The notes: generated by a model from the sequence alone, not told the origin. DNA of 64,000 nucleotides from Thermoanaerobacter sp049701115 (GCF_049701115.1 NZ_JBNATX010000006.1:1-64000), one strand, 5' to 3'. Shown: positions 8,142 through 17,529, numbered from the stretch's first letter. Made by a program: numbers and translations.

Positions 8142-8657
8142 ATGATGTGTGATAAATGCAAAATAAGGCCTGCTACCGTTCACTACACAAAGATAGTGAA
8201 TGGTGTGAAGACAGAGATGCATCTTTGCGAGCAATGTGCTGCTGAAGAGGGAATTTTGAATACAGAAGTTTTTGCTAGTTTTACACCTTTTTCAGTGCAA
8301 AATCTTCTTTCTGGGTTGATGGATTTTCTCCCTGGAATGGAGGAGTTTGAAAAGAAGCCCCTAAGATGCGATCGCTGTGGAATGACTTATGAAGACTTCA
8401 AAAAAATAGGGAGATTGGGTTGCAGTCATTGTTATACGGCTTTTGCAGAAGAATTAAACCCACTCATGCGTAGAATACACGGTAGCACCGAGCACAGAGG
8501 GAAAATTCCTAAAAAAGCTGGAGGTAAAATGAGGGTTAGAAGAAAGATTGAGGAATTGAGGCAACAGCTTGAAAAGGCTATAAAAGAGGAGGCTTATGAA
8601 AAAGCAGCAGAGATTAGAGATAAAATCAAGGAATTGGAGAAAGAACTAGGAAAGTAG
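8142..8657 (+). CDS. mcsA: McsA, zinc-finger activator of McsB kinase
   Basis: 171 aa from the ATG behind AAAGGAGGG (a TTG 10 codons upstream lies inside ctsR). Four CxxC pairs are visible (CDKC, CEQC, CDRC, CSHC), as expected for the metal-binding N-terminal part. A UVR-like coiled segment (LEKAIKEEAYEKAAEIRDKI) lies at the C-terminus. McsA activates the arginine kinase McsB and links it to CtsR and ClpC. It begins 13 nt after ctsR and ends 8 nt before mcsB. Confidence 0.93.
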   Translation: MMCDKCKIRPATVHYTKIVNGVKTEMHLCEQCAAEEGILNTEVFASFTPFSVQNLLSGLMDFLPGMEEFEKKPLRCDRCGMTYEDFKKIGRLGCSHCYTAFAEELNPLMRRIHGSTEHRGKIPKKAGGKMRVRRKIEELRQQLEKAIKEEAYEKAAEIRDKIKELEKELGK

Positions 8658-8665
8658 GTGGTAAC

Positions 8666-9679
8666 ATGATACAATATGATAAAGACGTGGTGTTATCTAG
8701 TCGAATAAGATTAGCTCGCAATATTAAAGATATTTCTTTTCCGACAATAATGACGGAAGAAGAGGGTAGGAAAGTCATTGAGCTTGCCAGAAAAGCCATA
8801 TTAGGTAGCAATACTATACTATCTACGCAATTTACAGAATATGAAATGAGAAAATTGACTCCTTTAGATAGACAGGCACTGGTTGAAAAGCACCTTATAA
8901 GTCCAGATCTTTCCCAGAATATAAAGACAGGTTACGTTCTTATAAAAGACGACAATACTGTAAGCATCATGGTAAATGAAGAAGACCATTTGAGGATACA
9001 GTGCATTCTTCAAGGATTTAGACTGGACGAGAGCTGGGATATGGCAGATAAGATTGATGATTTGATCGAAGAGACGATTGACTACGCTTATGACGAAAAG
9101 ATAGGGTATTTAACTTCGTGTCCTACAAATGTGGGAACAGGAATAAGAGCCTCAGTTATGGTTCATCTTCCCGCTCTAACGATAACTGGTCAAATAAGCA
9201 ATATTTTAAATTCTGTTTCGAAAATAGGAATGGCTGTAAGAGGAATATATGGAGAAGGTACGCAGGCTTTGGGAGATATATATCAAATTTCTAATCAGGT
9301 TACTCTAGGGCAGAGCGAAATAGAAATAATAGAAAATATTAAAGGGGTTGCCAAACAAATAATTTCCAGTGAGAGGAAAGCCAGAGAAGAACTTTATAAA
9401 AAACAAAGGATACAGATAGAAGATAGAGTAGGAAGGGCTTTTGGTATTCTTTCAAATGCTAAGGTAATGTCTACTAATGAATATATGAAGTTGATGTCTG
9501 ATGTGAGGTTAGGCATTGTGCTGGGGATAATAGATGTAGATTTAGATGTTCTTGATAGGCTTACCACCCAGATCCAGCCTGCTAATCTTCAGAAAATTTA
9601 TGGTCAGCCTCTTGACCCCTATGAAAGAGATGTTAAAAGAGCCGAATACGTGTCCCGACAGCTTTACAAAAAACAATAA
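8666..9679 (+). CDS. mcsB: McsB, protein-arginine kinase
   Basis: ATP:guanido phosphotransferase-fold kinase that phosphorylates arginines on CtsR and misfolded proteins, marking them for ClpC-ClpP. The N-terminal VVLSSRIRLARN is the guanido-kinase nucleotide-binding signature. The catalytic loop with Cys is in LTSCPTNVGTG (near 150-160), followed by the conserved RASVMVHLP. 337 aa is close to the usual 350-365. The start follows AGGTGG. Operon position between mcsA and clpC supports the name. Confidence 0.95.
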   Translation: MIQYDKDVVLSSRIRLARNIKDISFPTIMTEEEGRKVIELARKAILGSNTILSTQFTEYEMRKLTPLDRQALVEKHLISPDLSQNIKTGYVLIKDDNTVSIMVNEEDHLRIQCILQGFRLDESWDMADKIDDLIEETIDYAYDEKIGYLTSCPTNVGTGIRASVMVHLPALTITGQISNILNSVSKIGMAVRGIYGEGTQALGDIYQISNQVTLGQSEIEIIENIKGVAKQIISSERKAREELYKKQRIQIEDRVGRAFGILSNAKVMSTNEYMKLMSDVRLGIVLGIIDVDLDVLDRLTTQIQPANLQKIYGQPLDPYERDVKRAEYVSRQLYKKQ

Positions 9680-9696
9680 CTTTAGGAGGTGTTAGT

Positions 9697-12147
9697 ATGG
9701 CTATGTTTGGTAGATTTACGGAAAGAGCCCAAAAAGCTCTTTATTTGGCTCAAGAGGAAGCGAGGTCTTTTTATCATAACTATGTCGGAACAGAGCACAT
9801 CCTGTTAGGGCTCCTTAAAGAGGATGAAGGGATTGCTGCAAGGGTTTTAAAAAAATTGGGTGTTACTTATGAGGCTACACGGGAAAAGGTGCTTTCTTTG
9901 ATTGGGATGGGCAATGTTCCCGGAGATGTAGTAGGTTATACCCCAAGGGCAAAGAGGGTTTTAGAGCTGAGTTTGAGTGAGGCAAGGAGATTTAATACAA
10001 GTTACGTAGGTACGGAGCATATTTTGCTCGGGCTTTTAAGAGAGGGAGAAGGAGTTGCCGTAAGGATTTTGATGGAACAGGGAATAGATTTTAACAGGGT
10101 AAGAGAAGAAATTGTAAAGATGTTGAATGAAGAACCGGCAGCTGGTCCTTCTAAAGTTTCGAAGACTAAAAGTACAAATACTCCCACTCTCAATCAATTT
10201 GGAAGGGATTTGACAGACCTTGCAAGAGATGGAAAGCTTGATCCTGTGATAGGAAGAGAAAAAGAAATTGAAAGAGTTATCCAGATTTTGAGTAGAAGAA
10301 CGAAAAACAATCCGGTTCTCATTGGAGAGCCAGGAGTAGGTAAAACTGCTATTGTTGAAGGGTTGGCGCAAAAGATTGTGGAAGGAGAAGTACCTGAGAT
10401 ACTTAAAGACAAAAGAGTAGTGACCCTGGATCTGGCTTCTATAGTTGCCGGTACGAAATATAGAGGAGAATTCGAGGACAGACTAAAGACTATTATAAAC
10501 GAAGTTATAAAAGCAGGCAATGTCATACTTTTTGTAGATGAGATGCACACCTTAATAGGTGCTGGGGCTGCCGAAGGTGCAATAGATGCTTCTAATATCT
10601 TAAAACCTGCTTTAGCAAGAGGGGAAATTCAGGTGATTGGAGCTACTACATTGGACGAATACAGGAAATATGTGGAAAGGGATCCGGCACTGGAGAGAAG
10701 GTTCCAGCCCATAATGGTGGAAGAGCCTACTGTAGAAGAGACGATTGAAATACTTAAAGGGTTAAGAGATAAATACGAAGCCCACCACAGAGTTAAAATT
10801 ACTGATGAGGCATTGGAAGCAGCAGCAAAACTTTCCCACAGGTATATTACGGATAGATTCCTGCCAGATAAAGCAATTGATTTAATAGATGAAGCTGCTT
10901 CTCGTGTTAGGTTAAAGACTGTAACGGCTCCTCCAGAAATAAAGGAGTTGGAGGATAAAATCAACGACCTCATAAAGGAAAAAGAAGAGGCTATAAGGAC
11001 TCAAGAGTATGAAAAGGCTGCAAAAATAAGGGATGAAGAGCAAAAATTGAGAGAACAATTAGAAGAATTGAAGGCTAAATGGCAACAGAACTCTCTTTCT
11101 GAAGAAAAAAGCGTTGGTCCAGAAGAAATAGCGCAAGTTGTATCTATGTGGACTGGGATTCCTGTAAAAAAATTAGCGGAGGAAGAGTCAGAAAGGCTCT
11201 TGCACTTGGAAGAAATATTGCATGAGAGAGTAATAGGGCAGGATGAAGCAGTAGAAGCCGTAGCAAAGGCGATAAGAAGGGCGAGGGTAGGGCTTAAGGA
11301 CCCGAAGAGACCTATAGGTTCCTTCATATTTCTGGGTCCTACAGGTGTAGGTAAAACAGAGCTTTCAAAGGCTCTGGCAGAAGCTTTATTTGGTGATGAA
11401 AATGCCATGATAAGATTGGACATGTCAGAGTACATGGAAAGGCATACAGTTTCAAAGCTCATAGGTTCTCCACCTGGTTACGTAGGCTTTGAAGAGGGAG
11501 GACAGCTTACAGAAAAGGTTAGGAGAAGACCTTACACAGTCATACTTTTGGATGAAATAGAAAAGGCACATCCAGATGTGTTCAACATATTATTACAAAT
11601 ATTAGAAGACGGAAGACTGACCGACTCTAAGGGAAGGACAGTGGATTTTAAAAACACGGTAATAATCATGACATCCAACGTAGGAGCAGAATTATTGAAG
11701 AAGCAGACTACGCTTGGATTTATGCCACAGGATAAAGAAGATAAAGCTTCTTTTGAGAAGATTAAAGAGACGCTTATGGCAGAGCTTAGAAAAACTTTCA
11801 GACCCGAGTTTTTGAACAGGGTAGACGAGATAATAGTCTTCCATCCGCTCTCAAAAGAGCATATTGAAAAGATTGCCGATATAATGATAAAGGAGCTCAA
11901 TAAGCGGCTTGAGGAGAACAACATTAAGCTTGAGTTTACTCCAGAAGCTAAAGAAGAGATAATCAAGCAGGGTTATGACCCCAACTACGGTGCAAGGCCT
12001 TTAAGAAGAGTTATACAGAGAATTGTAGAAAATCAGCTGTCTGAGTTGATGCTTCAGGGAGAAGTCAAACCAGGGGATGAGCTTATTGTAACTGCTGAAG
12101 ACGGTAAAATAAAATTTGTTAAAAAAGATGTGGTAGAAAAGGCTTAG
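9697..12147 (+). CDS. clpC: ClpC, AAA+ unfoldase of the ClpCP protease
   Basis: 816 aa, hexameric ATPase that unfolds substrates for ClpP in the cytoplasm. Two Clp N repeats (residues 1-145) are followed by AAA domain 1 with Walker A GEPGVGKT at 210-217. A middle coiled segment resembling UVR (TQEYEKAAKIRDEEQKL near 440) follows, then AAA domain 2 with GPTGVGKT near 547. The middle domain distinguishes ClpC from ClpA and ClpB. Ribosome site TAGGAGGTG. Last gene of the CtsR operon; clpP is not in the window. Confidence 0.96.
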   Translation: MAMFGRFTERAQKALYLAQEEARSFYHNYVGTEHILLGLLKEDEGIAARVLKKLGVTYEATREKVLSLIGMGNVPGDVVGYTPRAKRVLELSLSEARRFNTSYVGTEHILLGLLREGEGVAVRILMEQGIDFNRVREEIVKMLNEEPAAGPSKVSKTKSTNTPTLNQFGRDLTDLARDGKLDPVIGREKEIERVIQILSRRTKNNPVLIGEPGVGKTAIVEGLAQKIVEGEVPEILKDKRVVTLDLASIVAGTKYRGEFEDRLKTIINEVIKAGNVILFVDEMHTLIGAGAAEGAIDASNILKPALARGEIQVIGATTLDEYRKYVERDPALERRFQPIMVEEPTVEETIEILKGLRDKYEAHHRVKITDEALEAAAKLSHRYITDRFLPDKAIDLIDEAASRVRLKTVTAPPEIKELEDKINDLIKEKEEAIRTQEYEKAAKIRDEEQKLREQLEELKAKWQQNSLSEEKSVGPEEIAQVVSMWTGIPVKKLAEEESERLLHLEEILHERVIGQDEAVEAVAKAIRRARVGLKDPKRPIGSFIFLGPTGVGKTELSKALAEALFGDENAMIRLDMSEYMERHTVSKLIGSPPGYVGFEEGGQLTEKVRRRPYTVILLDEIEKAHPDVFNILLQILEDGRLTDSKGRTVDFKNTVIIMTSNVGAELLKKQTTLGFMPQDKEDKASFEKIKETLMAELRKTFRPEFLNRVDEIIVFHPLSKEHIEKIADIMIKELNKRLEENNIKLEFTPEAKEEIIKQGYDPNYGARPLRRVIQRIVENQLSELMLQGEVKPGDELIVTAEDGKIKFVKKDVVEKA

Positions 12148-12152
12148 TCAAA

Positions 12153-12176
12153 AAAGGCTAGGCCTTTATTTTTATT
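12153..12176 (+). terminator. Terminator of the ctsR-clpC operon
   Basis: AAAGGC and GCCTTT form a 6-bp stem with loop TAG, followed by a T-rich tract. It begins a few bases after the clpC stop codon. Confidence 0.75.
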
Positions 12177-12221
12177 TTCACAAGAACAAAGGAAGTAGCA
12201 TACTTTTAATAGAGTGAGGGA

Positions 12222-13517
12222 ATGCGCTTTTTGGATTTGGAGGGGATGAAATTGGAGATGAGGGAATTTACACCTTATAGAAGAAATAAATTATATTCTT
12301 CCATTGGGTTTAAAAAATTCTTACAATACGCAGGTCCTGCTTTTATTGTCAGTGTAGCTTATGTAGATCCAGGAAATTTCGCAACAAATATAAGTGGAGG
12401 TTCTCTTTTTGGATATAAATTAATATGGGTTATACTTTGGAGCAATGTAATAGCTATATTTTTGCAGATACAGTCTGCAAAGCTCGGTATTGCTACGGGT
12501 CGTAATTTGCCTGAGATGTGTAGTGTGATGTTTTCAAGAAAGTGGAATTGGTTTTTGTGGATAATGGCAGAGCTGGCAGCTATGGCTACGGACCTTGCAG
12601 AATTTTTGGGAGCTACTTTAGGACTTTATCTTCTTTTTAAGATTCCTATGGGATATGCAGCTTTATTGACTGGGGTGGTCACGTTTGTCATAGTATATGT
12701 GGAAAAATATGGTCAAAAGCTGGTGGAGTTAATTATTTCTACACTGGTTGGGATAATAAGCCTTGCTTATGCTTTTGAGCTTTTTATCGCAAAGCCGGAT
12801 TGGGGAAGGGTTTTTTATCACACCATGGTTCCCTCTATTCCAAATAAAGATGCTATGCTTATTGCTGTTGGGGTCCTAGGCGCAACTGTCATGCCTCACG
12901 TCATATATCTTCATTCTCAATTAGTGCAGTACAGAAACAATGAGGGTTGTGAAGAAGCCAAAAAAGAGCACTTAAGGATGGAGAAAATAGACATATTTGT
13001 AGCTATGAATGTAGCCTTTATAATAAATGCGGCTATACTTATAGTATCAGCGGCAGTTTTTTATAAAAACGGCATTGTAATCGAGTCTATAGAAGAAGCT
13101 CATAAAACATTAGAGCCGCTATTAGGAACTTTGTCTAGTTGGGCCTTTGGCATCGCGCTTTTAGCGTCAGGTTTTTCTTCCTCGGCAGTGGGAACTATGG
13201 CAGGGCAAACGATAATGAAAGGGTTTGTAGGGTTTAATGTTCCGCTCAATTTAAGAAGACTTATTACAATGATTCCAGCTATCACAATAATTATTTTAGG
13301 AATAGACCCTTTAAAAAGTCTTATTATAAGCCAAGTGGTGTTAAGTTTTGAGTTGCCTATGGCTATTATTCCTCTTCTTTTGATTACGTCTAACAGAAAG
13401 TTTATGGGGGAATTTACGAATACTTTTTTAGAAAAGACAGCGGGAATTCTAGTTGCTTTTTTTGTAATTGGATTGAACATATTGCTTCTTTATTTCACTT
13501 TAAATGGGAGTGCATAA
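12222..13517 (+). CDS. Nramp-family divalent metal ion transporter
   Basis: Proton-coupled uptake of Mn2+ or Fe2+ across the cytoplasmic membrane. About 10-11 hydrophobic segments are visible. The family metal-site motif of TM1 is present as YVDPGNFATN (near residue 49), and the TM6 motif as GATVMPHVIYLHS (near 225). The start is uncertain: this ATG has AGGG only one base away, and an ATG eight codons later has a similarly crowded GGAGGGG. It is not clearly in an operon; radA follows from its own -10. No metal-sensing riboswitch or repressor site is obvious. Confidence 0.92.
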   Translation: MRFLDLEGMKLEMREFTPYRRNKLYSSIGFKKFLQYAGPAFIVSVAYVDPGNFATNISGGSLFGYKLIWVILWSNVIAIFLQIQSAKLGIATGRNLPEMCSVMFSRKWNWFLWIMAELAAMATDLAEFLGATLGLYLLFKIPMGYAALLTGVVTFVIVYVEKYGQKLVELIISTLVGIISLAYAFELFIAKPDWGRVFYHTMVPSIPNKDAMLIAVGVLGATVMPHVIYLHSQLVQYRNNEGCEEAKKEHLRMEKIDIFVAMNVAFIINAAILIVSAAVFYKNGIVIESIEEAHKTLEPLLGTLSSWAFGIALLASGFSSSAVGTMAGQTIMKGFVGFNVPLNLRRLITMIPAITIIILGIDPLKSLIISQVVLSFELPMAIIPLLLITSNRKFMGEFTNTFLEKTAGILVAFFVIGLNILLLYFTLNGSA

Positions 13518-13527
13518 ATGGTATAAT
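13499..13527 (+). promoter_or_regulatory. Promoter of radA
   Basis: TATAAT at 13522-13527 is preceded by TGG (extended -10) with a weak TTTAAA 17 nt upstream. It overlaps the end of the transporter gene and lies 36 nt before the radA start. Confidence 0.6.
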
Positions 13528-13562
13528 TTAGACGAGCAGACTTTTTGAAAGATGGTGACAAG

Positions 13563-14909
13563 ATGAAAAAGAGTGCTACAAAATTTGTATGTAGGGAATG
13601 TGGATTTGAAAGCAGTAAATGGCTTGGGAGATGTCCTAATTGTGGAAGTTGGAACTCTTTTGAAGAAGAGATTGTTTTGGATTCAAAAGAAAAAAGGGTC
13701 ATGAACAAGAGTGGCAAAAGTTTTCATTTGATAAGAGAAATTGCTTCTTCCGAGGAAAACAGAATAAAGACAGGGATCGAAGAATTTGATAGGGTATTGG
13801 GGGGAGGTATCGTAAGAGGGTCACTCGTATTGATAGGAGGTGACCCGGGCATAGGTAAATCTACTCTTTTGCTTCAGGTAGCAGGGAATGTTTCGGAAAG
13901 ATTCACGGTTTTATATGTTTCAGGAGAAGAATCTCCCCAGCAAATTAAAATGAGAGCCGATAGGATTCTGAAAGACAAGCAGGATTTGTATCTTTTGTGC
14001 GAGACAAATATAGATGTAATAGAGGAAAAGATTGAAGAATTACAGCCAGATTTTGTAATAGTTGATTCTATTCAAACGATGTATACGGAGGAAAGTGAGA
14101 CGGTGCCTGGGAGTATTTCTCAGGTAAGATATTCTTCTCAAAAACTCATGGCGCTCGCAAAAGAAAAGAATATAAGCATTTTTTTGATAGGGCATGTGAC
14201 GAAAGAAGGGGCTATTGCTGGTCCTAAAGTGTTGGAACACATGGTGGATACGGTTTTGTATTTGGAGGGGGATTCCAGCCATTCTTTCAGGATTTTGAGA
14301 GCAGTTAAGAATAGGTTTGGAGCTACGCACGAGATAGGAGTTTTCGAGATGCAGGATAATGGACTTGAGGAGATTCGCAATCCTTCAGAGTTTATCCTTA
14401 TAAGCAGGCCTAAAGGGGTTCCGGGTACCGCGATTGTTTCTTCACTCCAGGGTACTAGACCTATTTTAATGGAGGTTCAGGCGCTTTTGAGCCATAGTTC
14501 TTTTGGAATGCCCAGAAGAATGGCGACAGGTTTTGACTATAACAGATTCATCCTGCTTATTGCTGTAATGGAAAAAAGGTTAGGACTTAATTTTTCGAAT
14601 TTCGATGCATATGTGAACGTGGCAGGTGGTATAAAAATCCAGGAACCTGCGGCAGACCTAGGAGTCGTAGCTTCATTGCTTTCTTTGTATTATGATAAGC
14701 CTCTTCCAGAGGATATCTGTTTTATTGGAGAAGTGGGTTTAGCAGGAGAGGTTAGAGGTGTGGGGAGTATCGATAAAAGAATTAATGAGGCGAAAAAAAT
14801 GGGTTTTTCAAAGGTTTTTGTGCCTTCTATGAGAGTCAAAGAAGAGGGAATTGAGGTTTTAAAAGTCAAAGACATAAGAGAAGTAATGGAATTTATAAGG
14901 AAATTATAA
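13563..14909 (+). CDS. radA: RadA (Sms), DNA repair and recombination ATPase
   Basis: DnaB-like motor that drives branch migration in homologous recombination. The order is complete: an N-terminal zinc finger (C10, C13, C24, C27), Walker A GGDPGIGKST near 93, the RadA-specific KNRFG near 250, and a C-terminal Lon-protease-like domain without the protease function. The start is the ATG giving MKKSATKF behind GGTGA; an upstream in-frame TTG is less likely. 448 aa is normal. In Bacillus the gene also lies near disA, ispD and ispF; here disA is not present. Confidence 0.96.
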   Translation: MKKSATKFVCRECGFESSKWLGRCPNCGSWNSFEEEIVLDSKEKRVMNKSGKSFHLIREIASSEENRIKTGIEEFDRVLGGGIVRGSLVLIGGDPGIGKSTLLLQVAGNVSERFTVLYVSGEESPQQIKMRADRILKDKQDLYLLCETNIDVIEEKIEELQPDFVIVDSIQTMYTEESETVPGSISQVRYSSQKLMALAKEKNISIFLIGHVTKEGAIAGPKVLEHMVDTVLYLEGDSSHSFRILRAVKNRFGATHEIGVFEMQDNGLEEIRNPSEFILISRPKGVPGTAIVSSLQGTRPILMEVQALLSHSSFGMPRRMATGFDYNRFILLIAVMEKRLGLNFSNFDAYVNVAGGIKIQEPAADLGVVASLLSLYYDKPLPEDICFIGEVGLAGEVRGVGSIDKRINEAKKMGFSKVFVPSMRVKEEGIEVLKVKDIREVMEFIRKL

Positions 14910-14933
14910 AAGCGCCGTAAAAGGCGCTTCTTA
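14909..14933. terminator. Bidirectional terminator between radA and the - strand gene
   Basis: AAGCGCC and GGCGCTT form a 7-bp stem with a 6-nt loop between converging genes. T-rich sequence is modest on both sides. Confidence 0.6.
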
Positions 14934-15326
14934 CAACATATTGAAAATTCCCAGGGTATTTAATTCTTTGTGTTTTTTAAGAAGTATGTCGTAGAAATTA
15001 AGGCCTAATACATTACACAAAGCTATTATGTAGAAGATGTTATTGCCTATTTCGGTTTCTAAAACTTCTTTACAGTTTTCACAAAGCTGACCTTCTACGT
15101 GGGTTTTGAAGTATTTACGCGCATCTTCCAGGGTGGCATCAGGAGGAGTTTCCTGTTTACTAGCATTTATCCTTATGCAACCGCATTCGGTTACGGATTT
15201 TGCTACTGCTCTATTTATCCTAGCACTGCTTTCTTGGATTTTTGTGAGGATATCTATTATACTTCTATGGCGTAAAAGATATTCATCTACTGTGTTTTGG
15301 AGATCGTCCACGATAATGTCTTTCAT
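14931..15326 (-). CDS. Small uncharacterised protein, MazG-like C-terminus
   Basis: 131 aa, the only clear - strand gene in the window. The ATG follows GGGAGTGG on the - strand. Residues 1-45 are helical (VDEYLLRHRSIIDILTKIQE). Cysteines occur as CGC near 48 and as CENC near 81. The segment EIGNNIFYIIALCNVLGLN resembles the metal-binding helix region of all-alpha NTP pyrophosphohydrolases (MazG-like), but the usual ExxE-ExxD set is not complete, so activity is doubtful. Clostridia carry similar uncharacterised proteins. Gene call good, function unknown. Confidence 0.7.
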   Translation of the reverse strand: MKDIIVDDLQNTVDEYLLRHRSIIDILTKIQESSARINRAVAKSVTECGCIRINASKQETPPDATLEDARKYFKTHVEGQLCENCKEVLETEIGNNIFYIIALCNVLGLNFYDILLKKHKELNTLGIFNML

Positions 15327-15458
15327 TTTCGTCCACTCCCGTTCTTTTTAGGTTTTTCTTGATTTTATTATAGACTTAAAGAAGCTTTATGTCAATATTT
15401 AGAATGGCATTTCATAGTATTAATTGCAATTTTAATCATTTGTCACCTAACACATAAA

Positions 15459-15488
15459 TTGACAATTGCTCCTCATAAGTAGTATACT
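15459..15488 (+). promoter_or_regulatory. Promoter of the PIN-TRAM gene
   Basis: TTGACA, 18 nt, TATACT: a near-consensus housekeeping promoter. It leaves a leader of about 100 nt before the gene, in which I see no clear regulatory structure. Confidence 0.75.
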
Positions 15489-15594
15489 GAAGGTAAGCCC
15501 TTTGTTATTCAGATAAAAATTTTGGAAAAAATTTTTCCAGTTTGCTTATAATATTTTTAAAATTAGCCAATAATATAAAATGGGAGGTGAAACG

Positions 15595-16698
15595 GTGTTT
15601 TATAAAATTTCAAGAGGAATTATAGGTATATTAGGATTAGCGCTGGGGTTTGAATTTGTCAAATTCATCCTGAGCTTGAATGTAGTTCAAACCCTTATGC
15701 CGGCTAAACTGCCTTATATGACTACCTTGGTGATATATGGGGTAGGAACTTTAGCAGGCGGAATCATATTTTATATAATATCGCCTATTTTCATAAAGTG
15801 GGGAAGGGATTTTGAACAGTGGCTTGAAACCAAGTTGCAAAATATGCCGATTGACGAAATTTTAATAGGAGCCTTTGGACTTATAATAGGGCTCATAGTA
15901 GCTAATTTATTAAGCGCTCCTCTTTATTCGATTTTGGTGGTTGGGAAAATTGTGCCAATACTCTTAAATTTATTTCTTGGCTATTTGGGAATAAGGATTT
16001 CTCTCAAGAAAAAAGAAGAACTTTTAAATGTTTTTTCTTTTATGAAAAAGTTGGGACCACAGAAGGGCAACAAAAATGAATATGCCGGCATACCGAAAAT
16101 TTTAGATACCAGCGTCATTATAGATGGGAGAATATTTGACATATGCAAAACTGGTTTTATAGAGGGCCCCCTTATAATACCTTCTTTTGTTTTAGAAGAG
16201 CTAAGGCATATCGCCGATTCTTCTGATACTCTCAAAAGAAATAGAGGGAGAAGGGGATTAGATGTTTTAAACAGGATACAAAATGAGCTCAATATAAAAG
16301 TAGAAATAGTTGACAAACACATAGACGCGGCAGAAGTAGATACTAAGCTTCTGAAATTGGCTCAAATGATGAAAGGGAAAATAATAACAAATGATTATAA
16401 CTTAAATAAAGTAGCAGAATTTCACAGGGTGCCCGTGCTTAATATAAATGAGCTTTCAAATGCAGTAAAACCTATTGTCCTTCCTGGAGAGGAAATGGTA
16501 GTTCAAATAATCAAAGAGGGTAAAGAGGCAGGCCAGGGGGTAGGATATTTAGATGATGGTACCATGATTGTAGTAGATGGAGGGAAAAAATATATAGGAA
16601 GCACTATTGAAGTAGTAGTAACGAGTGTATTACAGACAGCAGCAGGAAGGATGATATTTGCGAAGCCAAAACAAGCAGAACAAGAAAAGGCGATTTGA
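15595..16698 (+). CDS. PIN-TRAM membrane protein (YacL-like)
   Basis: 367 aa from the GTG that follows GGGAGGTG; an in-frame ATG five codons earlier is part of the ribosome site. Four hydrophobic segments (to about residue 145) are followed by a PIN nuclease domain beginning ILDTSVIIDGRIFDI near 163. Its acidic residues include the later VDTKLLKLA and ITNDYNLN segments. A C-terminal TRAM RNA-binding domain (GKEAGQGVGYLDDGTM) follows. It matches the Firmicute YacL family, presumed membrane-bound RNases of unknown target. It ends in a terminator and is followed by ispD. Confidence 0.9.
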   Translation: MFYKISRGIIGILGLALGFEFVKFILSLNVVQTLMPAKLPYMTTLVIYGVGTLAGGIIFYIISPIFIKWGRDFEQWLETKLQNMPIDEILIGAFGLIIGLIVANLLSAPLYSILVVGKIVPILLNLFLGYLGIRISLKKKEELLNVFSFMKKLGPQKGNKNEYAGIPKILDTSVIIDGRIFDICKTGFIEGPLIIPSFVLEELRHIADSSDTLKRNRGRRGLDVLNRIQNELNIKVEIVDKHIDAAEVDTKLLKLAQMMKGKIITNDYNLNKVAEFHRVPVLNINELSNAVKPIVLPGEEMVVQIIKEGKEAGQGVGYLDDGTMIVVDGGKKYIGSTIEVVVTSVLQTAAGRMIFAKPKQAEQEKAI

Positions 16699-16721
16699 CA
16701 CAGGGTTTCCTGTGTTTTTTT
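16698..16721 (+). terminator. Terminator overlapping the PIN-TRAM stop codon
   Basis: ACACAGG and CCTGTGT form a 7-bp stem with loop GTTT, followed by seven T. Confidence 0.85.
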
Positions 16722-16731
16722 GTTTTAAAAA

Positions 16732-16740
16732 TGGTATAAT
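16732..16740 (+). promoter_or_regulatory. Extended -10 promoter of ispD
   Basis: TGGTATAAT is an extended -10 located just after the terminator and 37 nt before the ispD start. No good -35 is present. Confidence 0.55.
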
Positions 16741-16777
16741 TGGGATGTGGATTATAATTTTTAAGAGGGATAAGAAA

Positions 16778-17461
16778 ATGAAGGTGAGCGCAATAGTATT
16801 AGCTGCTGGGAAAAGTACAAGGATGAACAAAGGCTTGAACAAAGTTTATCTTACGATTGCTGGTAAGCCAGTAGTTTACTACTCTATCAAAACTTTTGAT
16901 GAAGTGGAGTGGATAAAAGAGATAATAGTGGTTGTCTCTACAGAGGAGTTAGGGTACTTTACTGAGAATGTACTGAGAAAATTTCATTGGCGCAAGCCTA
17001 TAAAAGTTGTGGAAGGAGGAGAAGAAAGACAGCATTCCGTTTACAATGGGCTTAATGCAGTAGGTGATGATTGTGAAATCGTGGCTATTCACGATGGAGC
17101 AAGGCCTTTGGTTAGCAAAGAGGTCATATTGAGGGCTATAAAAGAAGCATATATTTACAAAGCGGCCGTGGTAGGTGTTCCTGTTAAAGATACGATAAAA
17201 ATGGTGGATCAAGATAATTTTATTTTGGATACTCCTGAAAGGAGAATTTTGTGGGCTGTTCAAACTCCTCAGGTATTTGAAAAAGGGCTTATTATAAGAG
17301 CCCATAAAATGGCTTTTGAAGAGGGATATGTGGGTACGGATGACAGTGTGCTTGTAGAAAGAATGGGTGTTAGAGTGAAAATGGTGGAGGGAGATTACAA
17401 AAACATTAAAATAACTACTCCTGAGGACTTGGTTATCGCAGAACTTTTTTTAAAAAAATAA
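16778..17461 (+). CDS. ispD: 2-C-methyl-D-erythritol 4-phosphate cytidylyltransferase
   Basis: Third step of the MEP isoprenoid pathway: MEP plus CTP gives CDP-methylerythritol. The nucleotide-binding signature VLAAGKSTRMN is at 6-16, the DGARPL motif near 103, and KDTIK near 138. The start is the ATG giving MKVSAIV behind AGAGGGA; a longer in-frame reading would run through the upstream terminator. 227 aa is normal. ispF, the fifth-step enzyme, lies after the intervening hydrolase gene. Confidence 0.96.
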   Translation: MKVSAIVLAAGKSTRMNKGLNKVYLTIAGKPVVYYSIKTFDEVEWIKEIIVVVSTEELGYFTENVLRKFHWRKPIKVVEGGEERQHSVYNGLNAVGDDCEIVAIHDGARPLVSKEVILRAIKEAYIYKAAVVGVPVKDTIKMVDQDNFILDTPERRILWAVQTPQVFEKGLIIRAHKMAFEEGYVGTDDSVLVERMGVRVKMVEGDYKNIKITTPEDLVIAELFLKK

Positions 17462-17475
17462 CCTTTTGTGATTTT

Positions 17476-17520
17476 CCTCATATAATTTAATAGGTCTTTT
17501 ACCTATTAAATTATATGAGG
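17476..17520. repeat. Perfect 20-bp inverted repeat at the lipase-like gene start
   Basis: CCTCATATAATTTAATAGGT and its exact reverse complement flank the loop CTTTT (17496-17500). The right arm ends in GAGG, the first part of the ribosome site GAGGGTGG of the next gene, and the left arm contains TATAAT. In RNA the hairpin would hide part of the ribosome site. On DNA it could be an operator. It lacks a following T tract, so it is a poor terminator for ispD. Confidence 0.85.
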
Positions 17521-17529
17521 GTGGTATAT

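Noticed and set aside
12148..12221. Metal-responsive riboswitch before the Nramp gene
   Set aside because: Only 74 nt are available and they hold the clpC terminator; no riboswitch core could be seen.
15106..15351. 81-codon + frame opposite the MazG-like gene
   Set aside because: The - strand frame has a good ribosome site, CxxC motifs and a matching terminator; the + frame has none of these.
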